Shown here: positions 25,487 to 34,290 of the stretch, piece after piece
Position numbering within the stretch: position 1 is the stretch's first letter
Layout: each line of letters begins with the position of its first letter
Notes under the pieces: model-generated
What the model saw: only the letters and a program-made list of their open reading frames with translations
Database searches by the model: none
Told to the model about the DNA's origin: nothing
Source of the DNA: Gemmiger sp. An87
Lineage (GTDB): Bacteria; Bacillota; Clostridia; Oscillospirales; Ruminococcaceae
DNA: 64,000 nucleotides
Direction of reading: 5' to 3'
NCBI RefSeq assembly: GCF_002159185.1
Contig: NZ_NFHD01000012.1
Coordinates: 34,705 to 98,704 of the forward strand
Program-made: the position numbers and the translations under genes

Positions 25487-26329
25487 TCAGTCGGTAATCA
25501 GTTTCTTCATGCTCTCCATTTTCCGCTTGGCGGTTTCCTGCCGGAAGTTGTCGCCGGTAAAGCGTACCGGGACGCACATGGAAAGCAGGCGGTCATAAAT
25601 CCGGGAATGGGCGGTGTCCTCCGGGTTGTGCAGGTCGTCCAGCGTAAGGTTGGTCGTGACGATCAGCGGCTTGCCGCTGCGGTAACGGCTGTCAATCACA
25701 TTGAACACCTGTTCCAGCCCGTATTCCGTCCCGCGTTCCATGCCGAAGTCGTCAAGGATCAGCAGCGGATAACGACAAAGGCGGGAAATGTACTCGTTGC
25801 GCCCCTCAAAGCTGGCGGCAAGGTCATTGAGGATAAGAGCAAAGTTCGTCATGCGGACGGGGATTTCTTTCTCCATGAGGGCGTTTGCGATACAGCCTGC
25901 AAGGTAGCTTTTGCCGGTGCCTACGCCGCCCCAGAACAGGCAGCCGATATTGTCTGTCCGCATATCTTCCCAATGCTCCACATACCGGCGGGCAAGCCCG
26001 GTCTGCGGGTTCCTGCCGTTGTCGTTCTCGAAAGTCCAGTCCCGCATGGTGGGGTCGGTAAAGCCCCGGCGTTTCAGTTCTTCCACGGTGTCAAGGTGTC
26101 TGCGCCGCTTTTCGGCGGCTTCCCGTTCCTCGCGGGCGGTTCTCTGGCAGTCGCACTCTGCCGGGTGGCGGTCGCGCCCGAAGATAGCGGCCTTATCCGG
26201 CGCAAAATAGGCTTCTTTCGGCTTGCGGCACTTGCCGCAGTACAGTAAACCGTCCTCGCCGGTGTAGTCCTCCGGCTCCGGGATGGTGGTCGTCATATTC
26301 TCCAAAACCGCGTTGATTTCATTCTTCAT
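25487..26329 (-). CDS. DnaC/IstB-like ATP-binding protein
   Basis: 280-residue AAA+ helicase-loader-like protein. It has N-terminal cysteines that may bind zinc (YCGKCRKP, CDCQR), Walker A GGVGTGKSY, and a Walker B-like LLILDDFG. It probably loads host helicase at the element's origin together with the RepA_N protein just upstream. ATG 26329 is chosen with AAGGAGG 10 nt upstream; an earlier in-frame ATG overlaps that site. The ATG sits inside the end of the initiator gene. Confidence 0.85.
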   Translation of the reverse strand: MKNEINAVLENMTTTIPEPEDYTGEDGLLYCGKCRKPKEAYFAPDKAAIFGRDRHPAECDCQRTAREEREAAEKRRRHLDTVEELKRRGFTDPTMRDWTFENDNGRNPQTGLARRYVEHWEDMRTDNIGCLFWGGVGTGKSYLAGCIANALMEKEIPVRMTNFALILNDLAASFEGRNEYISRLCRYPLLILDDFGMERGTEYGLEQVFNVIDSRYRSGKPLIVTTNLTLDDLHNPEDTAHSRIYDRLLSMCVPVRFTGDNFRQETAKRKMESMKKLITD

Positions 26330-27120
26330 AAACTCTCGCCCTCCTTGCATGAGTAGTCTGGTATGCCCTTTTTAGGGGCTTCCTTTTTGTCGTTCCCCGC
26401 CCATATCCGCAGGGCGGCGGCATAGTTCTGGTAGCTTTTCCCGTTGGCGGCAAGGTAGCGGCTCATTTCCTCGATGAACCGTTCCAGCCTGTCAGGGTAC
26501 TCTGCCTGCAACTCGTCGTATTCGGTCTGTGACAGAAAAATATTTCCATATCGGCCATAGGGCGCGGACGGCCCCCCACTCACTCCCTTTGTTTGGCTCT
26601 CTGTAAGGTTGTTTATAGTAGTTTGGTTAGGGGACGGTTTTCCGACCATCATAAGGTCGGTTTTCTGACCATCAGTAGGACGGTTTTCCGGCTCTATGAG
26701 GGGCGGACTTCCGGCCATCAGTTGGTCTGAAAACTGTACCTGTGGCACTGGCGGTACTTTGACATAAAGCCGGTTCGGTGCGGAGAAGCCGCCCCGTTCC
26801 CGTTCCAACAGCCCCGCCGTGTCCAGTTCATTAAGCGCCCCCTTGATGGTGGTGCTGCCTTTATCCAGTATTTCTGCTATCTCCGCGATGGGATAGATAA
26901 TATAAATCCTGCCCTCGTCGTCCAGCCACTTGTTTTTCTGGGAGAGGGTGGAACGGTCTAACAGCAGCGAATACAGCAGCTTGGCGGTCTGTGAAATCTC
27001 CATTTTCAGCAGGAAACGGGGATACGGCAGATAGGCGGGCAGCCGCGTGTCTGCCCTGATATAATCAGCGATAGGATCACCTCCCTGTGTTCGGGTTGAT
27101 TTTGGCGTATTGTCACGCAT
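26326..27120 (-). CDS. repA: RepA_N-type replication initiator
   Basis: About 264 residues with an N-terminal RepA_N domain (RFLLKMEISQTAKLLYSLLLDRSTLSQKN, IYIIYPIAEIAEILDKGSTTIKGALNELDTAGLLERER) and a C-terminal DnaD-like helical part (near 215-255). It probably gives transient replication after excision. ATG 27120 has no convincing ribosome site. A perfect GGGAGGTGATC lies 7 nt before an in-frame ATC at 27072, which may be the true start (see findings). Confidence 0.8.
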   Translation of the reverse strand: MRDNTPKSTRTQGGDPIADYIRADTRLPAYLPYPRFLLKMEISQTAKLLYSLLLDRSTLSQKNKWLDDEGRIYIIYPIAEIAEILDKGSTTIKGALNELDTAGLLERERGGFSAPNRLYVKVPPVPQVQFSDQLMAGSPPLIEPENRPTDGQKTDLMMVGKPSPNQTTINNLTESQTKGVSGGPSAPYGRYGNIFLSQTEYDELQAEYPDRLERFIEEMSRYLAANGKSYQNYAAALRIWAGNDKKEAPKKGIPDYSCKEGESL

Positions 27121-27192
27121 TAAAACGCCGTTTCCGGGGGAAAAGGATAAATGTATCGCGTACCCTTTGACACCCACGAAAAAAGCCTTGAT

Positions 27193-27579
27193 TTATGCGG
27201 GTTTGAAAGGCTCTAAAGCGTGACATCTCTGCCTTTGTTTCCGCTTTCTCTCGGCGGCTTTGATTTTCTTCATGCGCCCGGCGCAGTCGGGGCAGTATTT
27301 TCCCCGGTTGGATTTGGGGACAAAGGCCGCCCCGCAGACGGCACACCGTTTCCGGCTTCCCCGGCACAAGAGGGCTGCGGCCAGCTCCCCGTCAAGGGGC
27401 AGGACAGCCACACGGAACCAGTGGCACATGAGGGAAAAGGAAATGCTCTGGACGCACACGCAAGGCTCCCCGTCGTCCAATAGCAGGCAGTTCCCCTCAT
27501 CGTAGTTACAGCACTCATGTACCAGCCGCCGCGCCCGCCGGTGCTGGCGGTAGTCCATGTGGGGCAGGTTATCGCTCAT
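27193..27579 (-). CDS. Cysteine-rich VLP-type protein
   Basis: 128 residues with RRARRLVHECCNYDEGNC and CVCVQSIS motifs of the Cys_rich_VLP family, then CAVCGAAFVPKSNRGKYCPDCA, a zinc-ribbon-like pair, and a basic tail. The family is typical of mobilizable clostridial elements; its job is unknown. AAAGGAGCAGAGCC precedes ATG 27579, which overlaps the relaxase stop by 11 nt, so translation is probably coupled. Confidence 0.8.
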   Translation of the reverse strand: MSDNLPHMDYRQHRRARRLVHECCNYDEGNCLLLDDGEPCVCVQSISFSLMCHWFRVAVLPLDGELAAALLCRGSRKRCAVCGAAFVPKSNRGKYCPDCAGRMKKIKAAERKRKQRQRCHALEPFKPA

Positions 27580-29203
27580 GGCTCTGCTCCTTTCTGCGGT
27601 GCGGCTCGTCCCGGCGCAAAATCTGGTCGATGTTCCGCTTGACGGTCTGCAACTCCTTGAACCGCTGTTTCTGTTCGTGATAGGTGTTATACAGGCCGTC
27701 TTTCTCGGAGATAAGCTGCTCGATCTCGGCCTGCAACGCTTTCCGGGCGGGCAGCTTGGTAATGCCATGCGCCTTGAAATACCGGGCTGCTGCGTCGGCT
27801 ATGATAAAATCGCTCTCATGGGCCTGCCGGTATGCGGCGCGGGCTTTCTCGGATTTCTGTGCCCGCAGCCCGTCGCGGGCGGCCTTGGTCTGGGCGTAGG
27901 CCAACACCTGCCGCTGCAACTTCTTTTTCCCTTGCAGCTTCGTTTCCAGTGCTTTCAGTTCGCCGCTGGTCTGGCGCATTTTCTGATAGGCGGTGTCAAC
28001 GGCGGCTTCTAACTGCTCCGGGGAAGTAAAGCCGTATTGCTGGTAGACGGACAGCGTTTTGGCGGCCTGCTTCAGATTGTGTATCTTCGCCCAGCGTTCA
28101 TAGCCCCGGCCTTTGCCCTCGGCCATTTTCTGCTCAATGTCCACAAGCCGCTGCACTCCGTCCTGTTTCGGGGCGGCTATCTCGGCTCTGGCAACCTGCA
28201 AGCGGTCTTTTATGGTGCGTGGGGGATCGGGGGATCTGGCTGGCGCTTCGGCTGCTCTGGCGGCGTTTTGCTCTAAAACGGCAAAGACAGCGGCGCGGTC
28301 AAAATCGTCGCCCAGCTTCCGGGCGGTAATTGGCTTTGTCCTGTCCGGCGTGAGGTAGGAAAGCCGCCCCCGGCTCTCCTTGACGGTCACACCCTCCTGC
28401 AGCAACAGAGAAGAAAACTCGTCAAAGCTGGCGGCGGTGGCAAGGGCTTTCCGTAGGGTCTGCCGCAGCTTCTCCTTGTTCGTTTCAAACTTGGTCTGCC
28501 GGGGCGTGATACTATCGGCAATCATGGGGGCGTTCTGCTTGTCCAGCGCGGCCTGTCCCTTTTTCTGCGCCCAATACTCCCGGTCGGTGACGCGGTTCTT
28601 GCTGCCGTTCAAGAGGTCGATTTGATAAAGCCCCTCCCGGTGGCACATCTCCATGACTTCGGATTTGAAGTAGCGCAGGGCAGCGTCGGTACATCGGTGC
28701 TTGCAGCCGACTTTCGTATCGGCCGGCCTGTCCATGTAGGGCAGGAACGGCACTTCCTCAATCCGCAGGCTGTTTATGACGATATGCACATGAATGTTGC
28801 CGCTGTGGTTATGCCCGTCCGGGTGGGTGCAGACAAGGGCCTGGTGGCCGGGAAAATGCTCTTTACAGAATTGTTCCCCCAACGCCTGCGCCCGGTCTAC
28901 GGTCAGGCCGTTGTCCGGCCCGTCCCGCGGGTCAAAGCTGATGATGTAGTGGTGGCTTTTCACATCTTCCCGCCGCTGGTTTTTCTGATAGCGGAGATTG
29001 GCCCGCATACACGCAACGGCAAAATCCTCCCCGTCGCAGTTCAGCGTGGACAGCCGGTAGTCCTCGCGGGGGATAAGCCTGCCGGTTTCATCAAGGACGG
29101 GCTTCATGGTAAACTCGTCATGCTCAAAGAGAAGATATTGCTCGGCGGCTCCGTAGTCGGCGTTTTTAGAGTTGATATGCTTGAGTGTTGCCAACCGCGT
29201 CAC
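27569..29203 (-). CDS. mobA: MobA-type relaxase
   Basis: 544-residue DNA relaxase of the PF03432/MOBP kind. The N-terminal nuclease domain (about 1-200) has the metal-binding histidines in HPDGHNHSGNIHVHIVIN; a candidate catalytic Tyr is Tyr17 or Tyr23. A long charged coiled-coil C-terminus follows (about 330-540). It nicks oriT and pilots the strand through a helper element's conjugation pore. The start overlaps mobC by 38 nt. Confidence 0.9.
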   Translation of the reverse strand: MTRLATLKHINSKNADYGAAEQYLLFEHDEFTMKPVLDETGRLIPREDYRLSTLNCDGEDFAVACMRANLRYQKNQRREDVKSHHYIISFDPRDGPDNGLTVDRAQALGEQFCKEHFPGHQALVCTHPDGHNHSGNIHVHIVINSLRIEEVPFLPYMDRPADTKVGCKHRCTDAALRYFKSEVMEMCHREGLYQIDLLNGSKNRVTDREYWAQKKGQAALDKQNAPMIADSITPRQTKFETNKEKLRQTLRKALATAASFDEFSSLLLQEGVTVKESRGRLSYLTPDRTKPITARKLGDDFDRAAVFAVLEQNAARAAEAPARSPDPPRTIKDRLQVARAEIAAPKQDGVQRLVDIEQKMAEGKGRGYERWAKIHNLKQAAKTLSVYQQYGFTSPEQLEAAVDTAYQKMRQTSGELKALETKLQGKKKLQRQVLAYAQTKAARDGLRAQKSEKARAAYRQAHESDFIIADAAARYFKAHGITKLPARKALQAEIEQLISEKDGLYNTYHEQKQRFKELQTVKRNIDQILRRDEPHRRKEQSHER

Positions 29204-29564
29204 CTACTTTCTTGAGGACTTCATACTTGAGGACGGCAAGGTCGGATATGGCGGCGCGTACCTCGCCGGAAAGGGTGTTGTAGGGTACGCCGTATTCGTT
29301 CAGATACCGGGCAATCTGATTGAGGTTGCCGCCGATCCTGCCGTACTCGGCTGTCAGCTTCCCGACAGCGGAAAGCAACTCGTCATTGACCGACGACACA
29401 TGGACAACCGGGCGTATGGTCGCCCGCCGTATCGCCTGCCGGAGAAATTCGGACTGGCTGATACCATAGGGCGCAAGCCGCGCTGTGAAGTCGGCATACT
29501 CATCTTCGGACAGCCGGGTTTTCACAACGCGGCTGCGGTGGGGCGTGTTGTATTTCTTTCGCAT
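29166..29564 (-). CDS. mobC: MobC-type relaxosome accessory protein
   Basis: 132 residues with a ribbon-helix-helix-like N-terminus (VVKTRLSEDEYADFTARLAPYGISQSEFLRQAI) and the MobC core GRIGGNLNQIARYLNEYG. It binds oriT and helps the relaxase. ATG 29564 follows AAAGGAGGTCACACC. Confidence 0.9.
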   Translation of the reverse strand: MRKKYNTPHRSRVVKTRLSEDEYADFTARLAPYGISQSEFLRQAIRRATIRPVVHVSSVNDELLSAVGKLTAEYGRIGGNLNQIARYLNEYGVPYNTLSGEVRAAISDLAVLKYEVLKKVGDAVGNTQAYQL

Positions 29565-29594
29565 GGTGTGACCTCCTTTCTCGCCCGTAAGGGC

Positions 29595-29630
29595 GCATGA
29601 GCAGGGTTTGGGGAAGGCACTCCCCAACAA
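29595..29630. other. oriT: Candidate origin of transfer
   Basis: TTGGGGA-6 nt-TCCCCAA hairpin (29608-29627) beside ACCCTGCTC on the minus strand, 30 nt upstream of mobC. The layout, a short repeat next to a CCTGC-like nic site before mobC-mobA, fits MOBP origins. Confidence 0.5.
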
Positions 29631-29992
29631 GTTTCCCGCGAGGGGCAAAACTGCAGAATTGCGGATTTTGGCACCGTGGTAGAAACTTGCTCTCCGTGAC
29701 TGCAAACTTTCTCTCACTTCCGTCCGCCACTTTTTTGGAAAACTGCAACCACAAAAGTTTGTTTCTCTTTTTCTGCTACTACTAATCCTGTAAAGGGCAT
29801 TCCTGCCCGCTTTCGCTAAAATGACACCGGACGCAGTGGTTTCTACCCGGTGTTGGAGAAATCCTTTCTCTTTGCCCTCTACTACGGGTAAATGCTCCAA
29901 ATGCCAAACACCAGGGCAGAAAAATTCCCTCCTCGCTTACTACTACAACCGGCAGGGGGCAAAATGGCCGGGAGCGGAGCCGGACAACAAAA

Positions 29993-30026
29993 AAAGCAGT
30001 AAATCTTTTTCAAGACTTACTGCTTT
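29993..30026 (-). terminator. Terminator of the sigma-like/HTH operon
   Basis: AAAGCAGTAA-14 nt-TTACTGCTTT, followed by a T-run on the minus strand. Confidence 0.8.
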
Positions 30027-30061
30027 CGCTGGCCGCGTCGGTGGCGGCTGGTATTCAGTTT

Positions 30062-30274
30062 TTATGACTTGTCCGGTGGTTCGTCAAGCCGGAACTTGAA
30101 TTGACAGTCAATTAACCGCTGCTTTACATAGTCCTCCACCTCGGCGTTGACCTGCCCGTTCACTTTTGAGAAATAGCGGATATATCCGGCGTAGTGGAGC
30201 AGGACAGCGTTCACGGCTTCTGGGTCGCCCTCACGGGCTTTGAGGATTGTTTCATAGGGGAGAAGTCTACTCAT
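30062..30274 (-). CDS. Helix-turn-helix element protein
   Basis: 70 residues (MSRLLPYETILKAREGDPEAVNAVLLHYAGYIRYFS as its N-terminal part, shown in motifs: ILKAREGD, VLLHYAGYI). It resembles the small HTH proteins encoded beside sigma-like factors in Tn916-type and mobilizable elements. The start overlaps the sigma-like gene by 8 nt. Confidence 0.75.
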   Translation of the reverse strand: MSRLLPYETILKAREGDPEAVNAVLLHYAGYIRYFSKVNGQVNAEVEDYVKQRLIDCQFKFRLDEPPDKS

Positions 30275-30689
30275 ACCGGCTCACCCCCATTTCTTCGCGT
30301 AGCCGCTGCAAGGCAAGCTGGATATGCCGCCCCGCTGTGCTGCGTGACCGGCCAATACACGCGCCGATCACGCGCTGCGGCTGGCGCAGAAAGTAATAGC
30401 GCAGGATTTCTTCCCGCGTCTGCTCCGGCAAAACAGAGATCGCGTCGGCAAGGGCGGCGTTGCAGAGCAGGACGGTCTGACCGCAGACGGTAAATGGGTA
30501 TTCCTCGTCCGGCTCCGACGCGGCAAACTGGACAAACTTCTCGTTCATCAGATAGTCAAGGGAAACTTGCCGTTCCCATTGCCGTTTAAGCTTCAAAATC
30601 TTGTCCAAGGCGGCACAGCGGATAACAGTCTTGCAAAAGGCGTTGTACCTGCGCTGGATATATTCTTGATAGGCTATCTGGTCGGTCAT
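30267..30689 (-). CDS. Sigma-70-like regulatory protein of the element
   Basis: 140 residues with a C-terminal region-4-like HTH (LPEQTREEILRYYFLRQPQRVIGACIGRSRSTAGRHI, residues about 82-120). Such proteins act as element regulators rather than general sigma factors. ATG 30689 follows AAAGGGGAATTTCC. It forms an operon with the HTH gene downstream. Confidence 0.8.
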   Translation of the reverse strand: MTDQIAYQEYIQRRYNAFCKTVIRCAALDKILKLKRQWERQVSLDYLMNEKFVQFAASEPDEEYPFTVCGQTVLLCNAALADAISVLPEQTREEILRYYFLRQPQRVIGACIGRSRSTAGRHIQLALQRLREEMGVSRYE

Positions 30690-30860
30690 GGAAATTCCCC
30701 TTTCTGAATAATAGTGCGGGGCGGTGGCACTTCTTGCTGTCGCCCCTTGATTGCCTACCAGCAAAGGCGGGCGGGGCTGTCAACGGCTGCGCATATGCGC
30801 CGTTCATCTTGACCGTTGACTGGCTCGGCTGGGTTTGCTATTTACCCGACAAACTTGAAT

Positions 30861-31628
30861 TTATTTTAAGCTATCACGTTTTACCTTCTTAAGCCTTACT
30901 ATCATTACCATAGGAATTTCTTTGTTGGTTTTAAAACATTCTTCATAAAATCCATCAATGACAAATCCAGCTCTAAAACAAAGGTTAAAAATATCTTGTA
31001 TGGAACGATGATAATAAATCTGCTCTTTCGGTTGCCCTTCAATCGCTATATCATAGTAACTGTGCGGTGTCATATATTTTTCAGTCAACGTGACAAAACA
31101 AGGGTGTTGCGTTGCAAAGACAAAAATTCCGCTTTCCTGCAACAGTTCATAAACAGCCATAAGAAGTGGTTCAATATCCGTAATATCCATAATTGCCATA
31201 TTAGAAACTGCTTTCGTAAAGGCTCGATTTCTTTTTAATTCTAATATACTTTTTCTATCGGTCGCATCCGCCACACAAAATTCAATTTGTTTTGCATATT
31301 GTGATTGCCGTCTTTTAGCCAATTCTATCATTTTTTTGCTGTAATCAAAAGCGACAACCGAAGCGCCTCTTTGTGCAAGATACGAAGAATAATTTCCATT
31401 GCCACACGCAATATCCAAAATGTAATCCGCAGGATTAGGAGATAGAAGTTCCGTTACTTTGGGACGCACTACCTCTCTGTGAAATTCATTAGATTCGTCA
31501 CCCATTGCATTATCCCAAAATTGTGCGTTCTCCTCCCAGATTTTTTTACTTTCCTCTGTTCCCATGTTCTCTCCCACTCCCCAAATTTGCTTTTTTGCTT
31601 CCATTAAATCTTCCTTACTATATTCCAT
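30861..31628 (-). CDS. SAM-dependent methyltransferase linked to tet(W)
   Basis: 255-residue class I methyltransferase with SAM motif I DIACGNGNYSSYLA, motif II VVAFDYSKKMIELA and an acidic loop VADATD. Substrate unknown; the fold suits small molecules. GC is near 37%, much lower than the mobilization genes. It starts 51 nt after tet(W) on the same strand, with GGAGGGTAACA, and no terminator between, so tetracycline-controlled readthrough is likely. Confidence 0.8.
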   Translation of the reverse strand: MEYSKEDLMEAKKQIWGVGENMGTEESKKIWEENAQFWDNAMGDESNEFHREVVRPKVTELLSPNPADYILDIACGNGNYSSYLAQRGASVVAFDYSKKMIELAKRRQSQYAKQIEFCVADATDRKSILELKRNRAFTKAVSNMAIMDITDIEPLLMAVYELLQESGIFVFATQHPCFVTLTEKYMTPHSYYDIAIEGQPKEQIYYHRSIQDIFNLCFRAGFVIDGFYEECFKTNKEIPMVMIVRLKKVKRDSLK

Positions 31629-31678
31629 TGTTACCCTCCATAACTTCTGATTGTTGCCGTCTTGACGATTATGTATCT

Positions 31679-33598
31679 TTACATTACCTTCTGAAACATA
31701 TGGCGCACCTTGTCCAGGCGGCTGTTTGGACGGCGGGGCTGGATGACCGGCTGACCGACAGCGGCCTGATATCCTTTCAGCTCTGTAAGGCATACGCTCC
31801 GCCCGTTGGTGTAAAAGGCCAGATCAGTACGGTATGCCTGTATACAGCGGGCGGGAATCTCGCCAGTAAAGACAACTTCATCCTTTTTTACCTGGGCCGT
31901 TTCGATGGTGGCACAGTATTTCGGTGCATCATGATAAGCCCTGGAAAGGTATTCCTGGGGCGCATAGAGGATGAAGGAGAGATAAGGTTCCAGCAGCTGC
32001 GTCCCCGATTCCTTCAATGCCTGTTCCAATACAATCGGGGCCAATGAGCGGAAGTCCGCCGGCGTGCTGACCGGACTGTAATAAAGCCCGTATTCAAAGC
32101 AAATCTTACAGTCCGTTACGTTCCAGCCGAACAAGCCCTGCTCCAGCCCGTAACGGATACCATCCCTGACAGCGTTTTGAAAACTCTGGTTCAAGTATCC
32201 CAGCGAAACCCGGCTCTCGTATTGTACACCGGAGCCAAGCGAGAGTGGTGTAACAGACAGTCCTATGGATGCCCAAAACGGGTTGGGCGGCACCTCGATA
32301 TGGATGGTGTGGCTGGCTGCTTTGAGCGGCCGCTCCATATAAATGACGGAGGGTTCCTTTACCACTGTTTCAAGCTTGTATTTTTCCGACAGCAAAGCGG
32401 AAACAACCTCCAACTGCACCCGGCCCAAAAAAGAAAGAATGATCTCATGGGTGATGGAATCCACTTCGCAACGCAAAAGCGGGTCAGTATCCGCAAGTTG
32501 CGTAAGAGCGTCCAGCAGCCGTTCTCTTTGCGCTGCCGTTTTCGGCGCAATCGTCGTCCGCAGCATGGGGAGGGGGTCCTCGCGCCACCTTTTACGAGGG
32601 AGCCGGGTTTGGTCCCCTAATACATCGTTTAACCTCACGCTGTCGCTGGGAAGGATAACAATTTCACCCTGATAAGCGGTGTCTGTCCGAACAATTTCCC
32701 CTTTGGATGGAATACGCATCTCTGTGATTTTCAGCTTTTCTCTCCCGGCCAGGGCCACCGTATCCCGCAGGCGCAGCGTTCCGCTGTATAACCGTAGATA
32801 GACACGCCGCTGGCCGCAATCGGTGTACTCAACCTTGAAAACGCTGCCGCATAGGGCGGCGCCCCCCTGTTCCCCAATCGGTTGGAACAGCCCTGTCACC
32901 GCATCCATCAACGGTTGAATGCCAAGGCCATTTTTGGCGCTGCCATGATAGACTGGGAACAGGGAGGCGTCTTGAACCCGCTGCTGTTCCTCCCGCGCAA
33001 GTTTTTCCCGGCTGATTGGTTCTCCTGCGATATACTTTTCCAATAATTCATCGTTATTTTCGATGACCGCATCCCATGCTTCTATGTCGGTATTTTCCTC
33101 CAGGACTATTTCCGGGGACAGCGACACCGTCTGCTTGATGATAATATCGGCGGAGAGCTTATCCCGAACAGACTGAACCACGCTCTGCAAATCAACGCCA
33201 GCCTGGTCGATCTTGTTGATAAAGATAACGGTGGGAATGTTCATTTTCCGCAGGGCATGGAACAGAATACGGGTCTGGGCCTGCACGCCATCTTTAGCGG
33301 AGATCACCAAGATGGCCCCATCTAAAACAGCCAAAGAGCGGTACACCTCCGCCAAAAAATCCATGTGGCCGGGCGTATCCACAATGTTAACTTTACATCT
33401 GTGCCACTGGAAGGAAGTGACTGCCGCTTGAATGGTAATCCCACGCTGCCGCTCCAAAAACATGGTGTCCGTCCTCGTTGTCCCTTTTTCGACGCTCCCC
33501 GGTTCTGAAATGGCTCCGCTGGCATATAGCAGGCTCTCCGTCAAGGTCGTCTTTCCAGCGTCTACATGGGCAAGAATTCCAATATTGATTATTTTCAT
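31679..33598 (-). CDS. tet(W): Tetracycline resistance ribosomal protection protein Tet(W)
   Basis: 639-residue EF-G-like GTPase that removes tetracycline from the ribosome. G1 motif AHVDAGKTT (10-18), switch [11 protein letters not shown]4 NKID. Length and sequence match Tet(W) as I know it ([23 protein letters not shown]), and differ from Tet(O) and Tet(M). GGGAGGACAATCAC precedes ATG. Expression is probably controlled by the leader peptide and attenuator upstream. I see no sign of a mosaic, but a W/O or W/32 hybrid can only be excluded by alignment. Confidence 0.95.
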   Translation of the reverse strand: MKIINIGILAHVDAGKTTLTESLLYASGAISEPGSVEKGTTRTDTMFLERQRGITIQAAVTSFQWHRCKVNIVDTPGHMDFLAEVYRSLAVLDGAILVISAKDGVQAQTRILFHALRKMNIPTVIFINKIDQAGVDLQSVVQSVRDKLSADIIIKQTVSLSPEIVLEENTDIEAWDAVIENNDELLEKYIAGEPISREKLAREEQQRVQDASLFPVYHGSAKNGLGIQPLMDAVTGLFQPIGEQGGAALCGSVFKVEYTDCGQRRVYLRLYSGTLRLRDTVALAGREKLKITEMRIPSKGEIVRTDTAYQGEIVILPSDSVRLNDVLGDQTRLPRKRWREDPLPMLRTTIAPKTAAQRERLLDALTQLADTDPLLRCEVDSITHEIILSFLGRVQLEVVSALLSEKYKLETVVKEPSVIYMERPLKAASHTIHIEVPPNPFWASIGLSVTPLSLGSGVQYESRVSLGYLNQSFQNAVRDGIRYGLEQGLFGWNVTDCKICFEYGLYYSPVSTPADFRSLAPIVLEQALKESGTQLLEPYLSFILYAPQEYLSRAYHDAPKYCATIETAQVKKDEVVFTGEIPARCIQAYRTDLAFYTNGRSVCLTELKGYQAAVGQPVIQPRRPNSRLDKVRHMFQKVM

Positions 33599-33636
33599 GT
33601 GATTGTCCTCCCTTTACAGCCCCAAAGGGCATAAAA

Positions 33637-33671
33637 ATCCCCAGCAGTAAAATACTTTTACCACTGGGGAT
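33637..33671 (-). terminator. Attenuator hairpin of tet(W)
   Basis: ATCCCCAG...CTGGGGAT stem with an A/T-rich upper part, followed by TTTTT on the minus strand. It overlaps the end of the leader peptide, so stalled or drug-bound ribosomes can prevent it from forming. Confidence 0.75.
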
Positions 33672-33702
33672 TATAAGTTGCGGACATACACATATACAGC
33701 AT
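33658..33702 (-). CDS. tet(W) leader peptide
   Basis: 14 codons, MLYMCMSATYNPQW, ending inside the attenuator stem. Its position and size match the leader peptides of ribosomal-protection tet genes, which couple tetracycline to readthrough. Confidence 0.75.
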   Translation of the reverse strand: MLYMCMSATYNPQW

Positions 33703-33756
33703 ACACCTGTTTGTGATTGCTGTTTTTGGGGATATGTCAAAATTGATAAGGCAAAA

Positions 33757-33853
33757 GTATTCTTAAATTGGGTACAAAAAACTAAGCCCCTACAAAAGGA
33801 GCTATCATAATCCTTTGTTCCCACTATTTGATTATAGTTTTATTTAAGAATAC
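33757..33853 (-). promoter_or_regulatory. tet(W) promoter between inverted repeats
   Basis: TATAAT on the minus strand at 33836-33831, flanked by perfect 12-bp repeats GTATTCTTAAAT (33757-33768) and ATTTAAGAATAC (33842-33853). No good -35 is visible. Confidence 0.55.
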
Positions 33854-33959
33854 CTTGCCGCATATTTTTTACTCCTTTTCTGGATTAAATCATTGTATCA
33901 CATCAGTTTTAGGAAAGCAAGTACCTAAAAGAAATTTTTCTTCCCCTTATATGTAACAA

Positions 33960-34090
33960 TCATACCGGCTTCCTAGCGTTCAGAATGTTTTCTGCTGTCT
34001 GCTGTGGTGTTTGGTTGGAATTGTCCAACCAAAAGCCGATCCGTGGTGTTGTCTGCATTTTACTAAATACAAATTCAATGTATACAGAAA
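33960..34090 (-). pseudogene. Truncated P-loop kinase-like gene fragment
   Basis: The minus frame ends FSKMQTTPRIGFWLDNSN then QTPQQTAENILNARKPV before a stop. This resembles the C-terminal end of small nucleotide-kinase-like ATPases. The upstream part lacks a P-loop and a ribosome site, so only the tail remains. Confidence 0.4.
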
Positions 34091-34124
34091 GATATAAGGA
34101 GTGGGAGGGATTCCGCCGTAGTTG

Positions 34125-34166
34125 GCATTGTAGGAAAATCCAAAAGTTTAGATTTTCCCACAATGC
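34125..34166. repeat. 16-bp imperfect inverted repeat near the right end
   Basis: GCATTGTAGGAAAATC-10 nt-GATTTTCCCACAATGC, one mismatch. It may mark the element end or be a terminator without a strong T-run. Confidence 0.5.
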
Positions 34167-34290
34167 TTATCTTTTGGTCTTTGGTTCGGAATAGTGTAGT
34201 GCTGGCGGTCTATCTCTTGTTTTCGGTTGCTTGCTTCCTTACCGTACATGAGCATTGGTTGCAGGTATGAATCGAAGGGCCGGGGCCGGA

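Larger units (their letters stand above)
29565..30061. other. Non-coding mobilization region
   Basis: 497 nt without a supported gene between mobC and the HTH protein. It holds the candidate oriT, a CACCGG/CCGGTG inverted repeat near 29825-29853 and a terminator at 29993-30026. Open frames here lack ribosome sites. Confidence 0.6.
23131..34166. mobile_element. Integrative mobilizable element carrying tet(W)
   Basis: About 11 kb bounded by an 11-bp inverted repeat at 23131-23161 and a 16-bp imperfect one at 34125-34166; exact ends are not resolved. Contents: serine recombinase, TnpW-like, DnaC-like, RepA_N, Cys-rich VLP, MobA, MobC, candidate oriT, HTH and sigma-like proteins, methyltransferase and tet(W). 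No type IV secretion genes, so it is mobilizable rather than self-transmissible. The backbone is GC-rich while the methyltransferase and the tet(W) flanks are AT-rich, which suggests a resistance module added to a mobilization backbone. Confidence 0.8.
33603..34290. other. Non-coding tet(W) control region and right end of the element
   Basis: 688 AT-rich nt holding the tet(W) attenuator, leader peptide and promoter, a gene fragment at 33960-34090, a long inverted repeat at 34125-34166 and the right junction with host DNA, which turns GC-rich at about 34265. Confidence 0.6.

Noticed and set aside
29821..30099. 92-codon plus-strand frame in the mobilization region
   Set aside because: No ribosome site, crosses a terminator and overlaps the HTH gene.
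23081..34170. TGCTTAT present at both ends (23081-23087 and 34164-34170) as target-site duplication
   Set aside because: Seven AT-rich bases can match by chance, and serine recombinases usually share only a short core; kept as a hint only.
33985..34194. 69-codon plus-strand frame at the right end of the element
   Set aside because: No ribosome site; lies opposite the better-explained gene fragment and through an inverted repeat.
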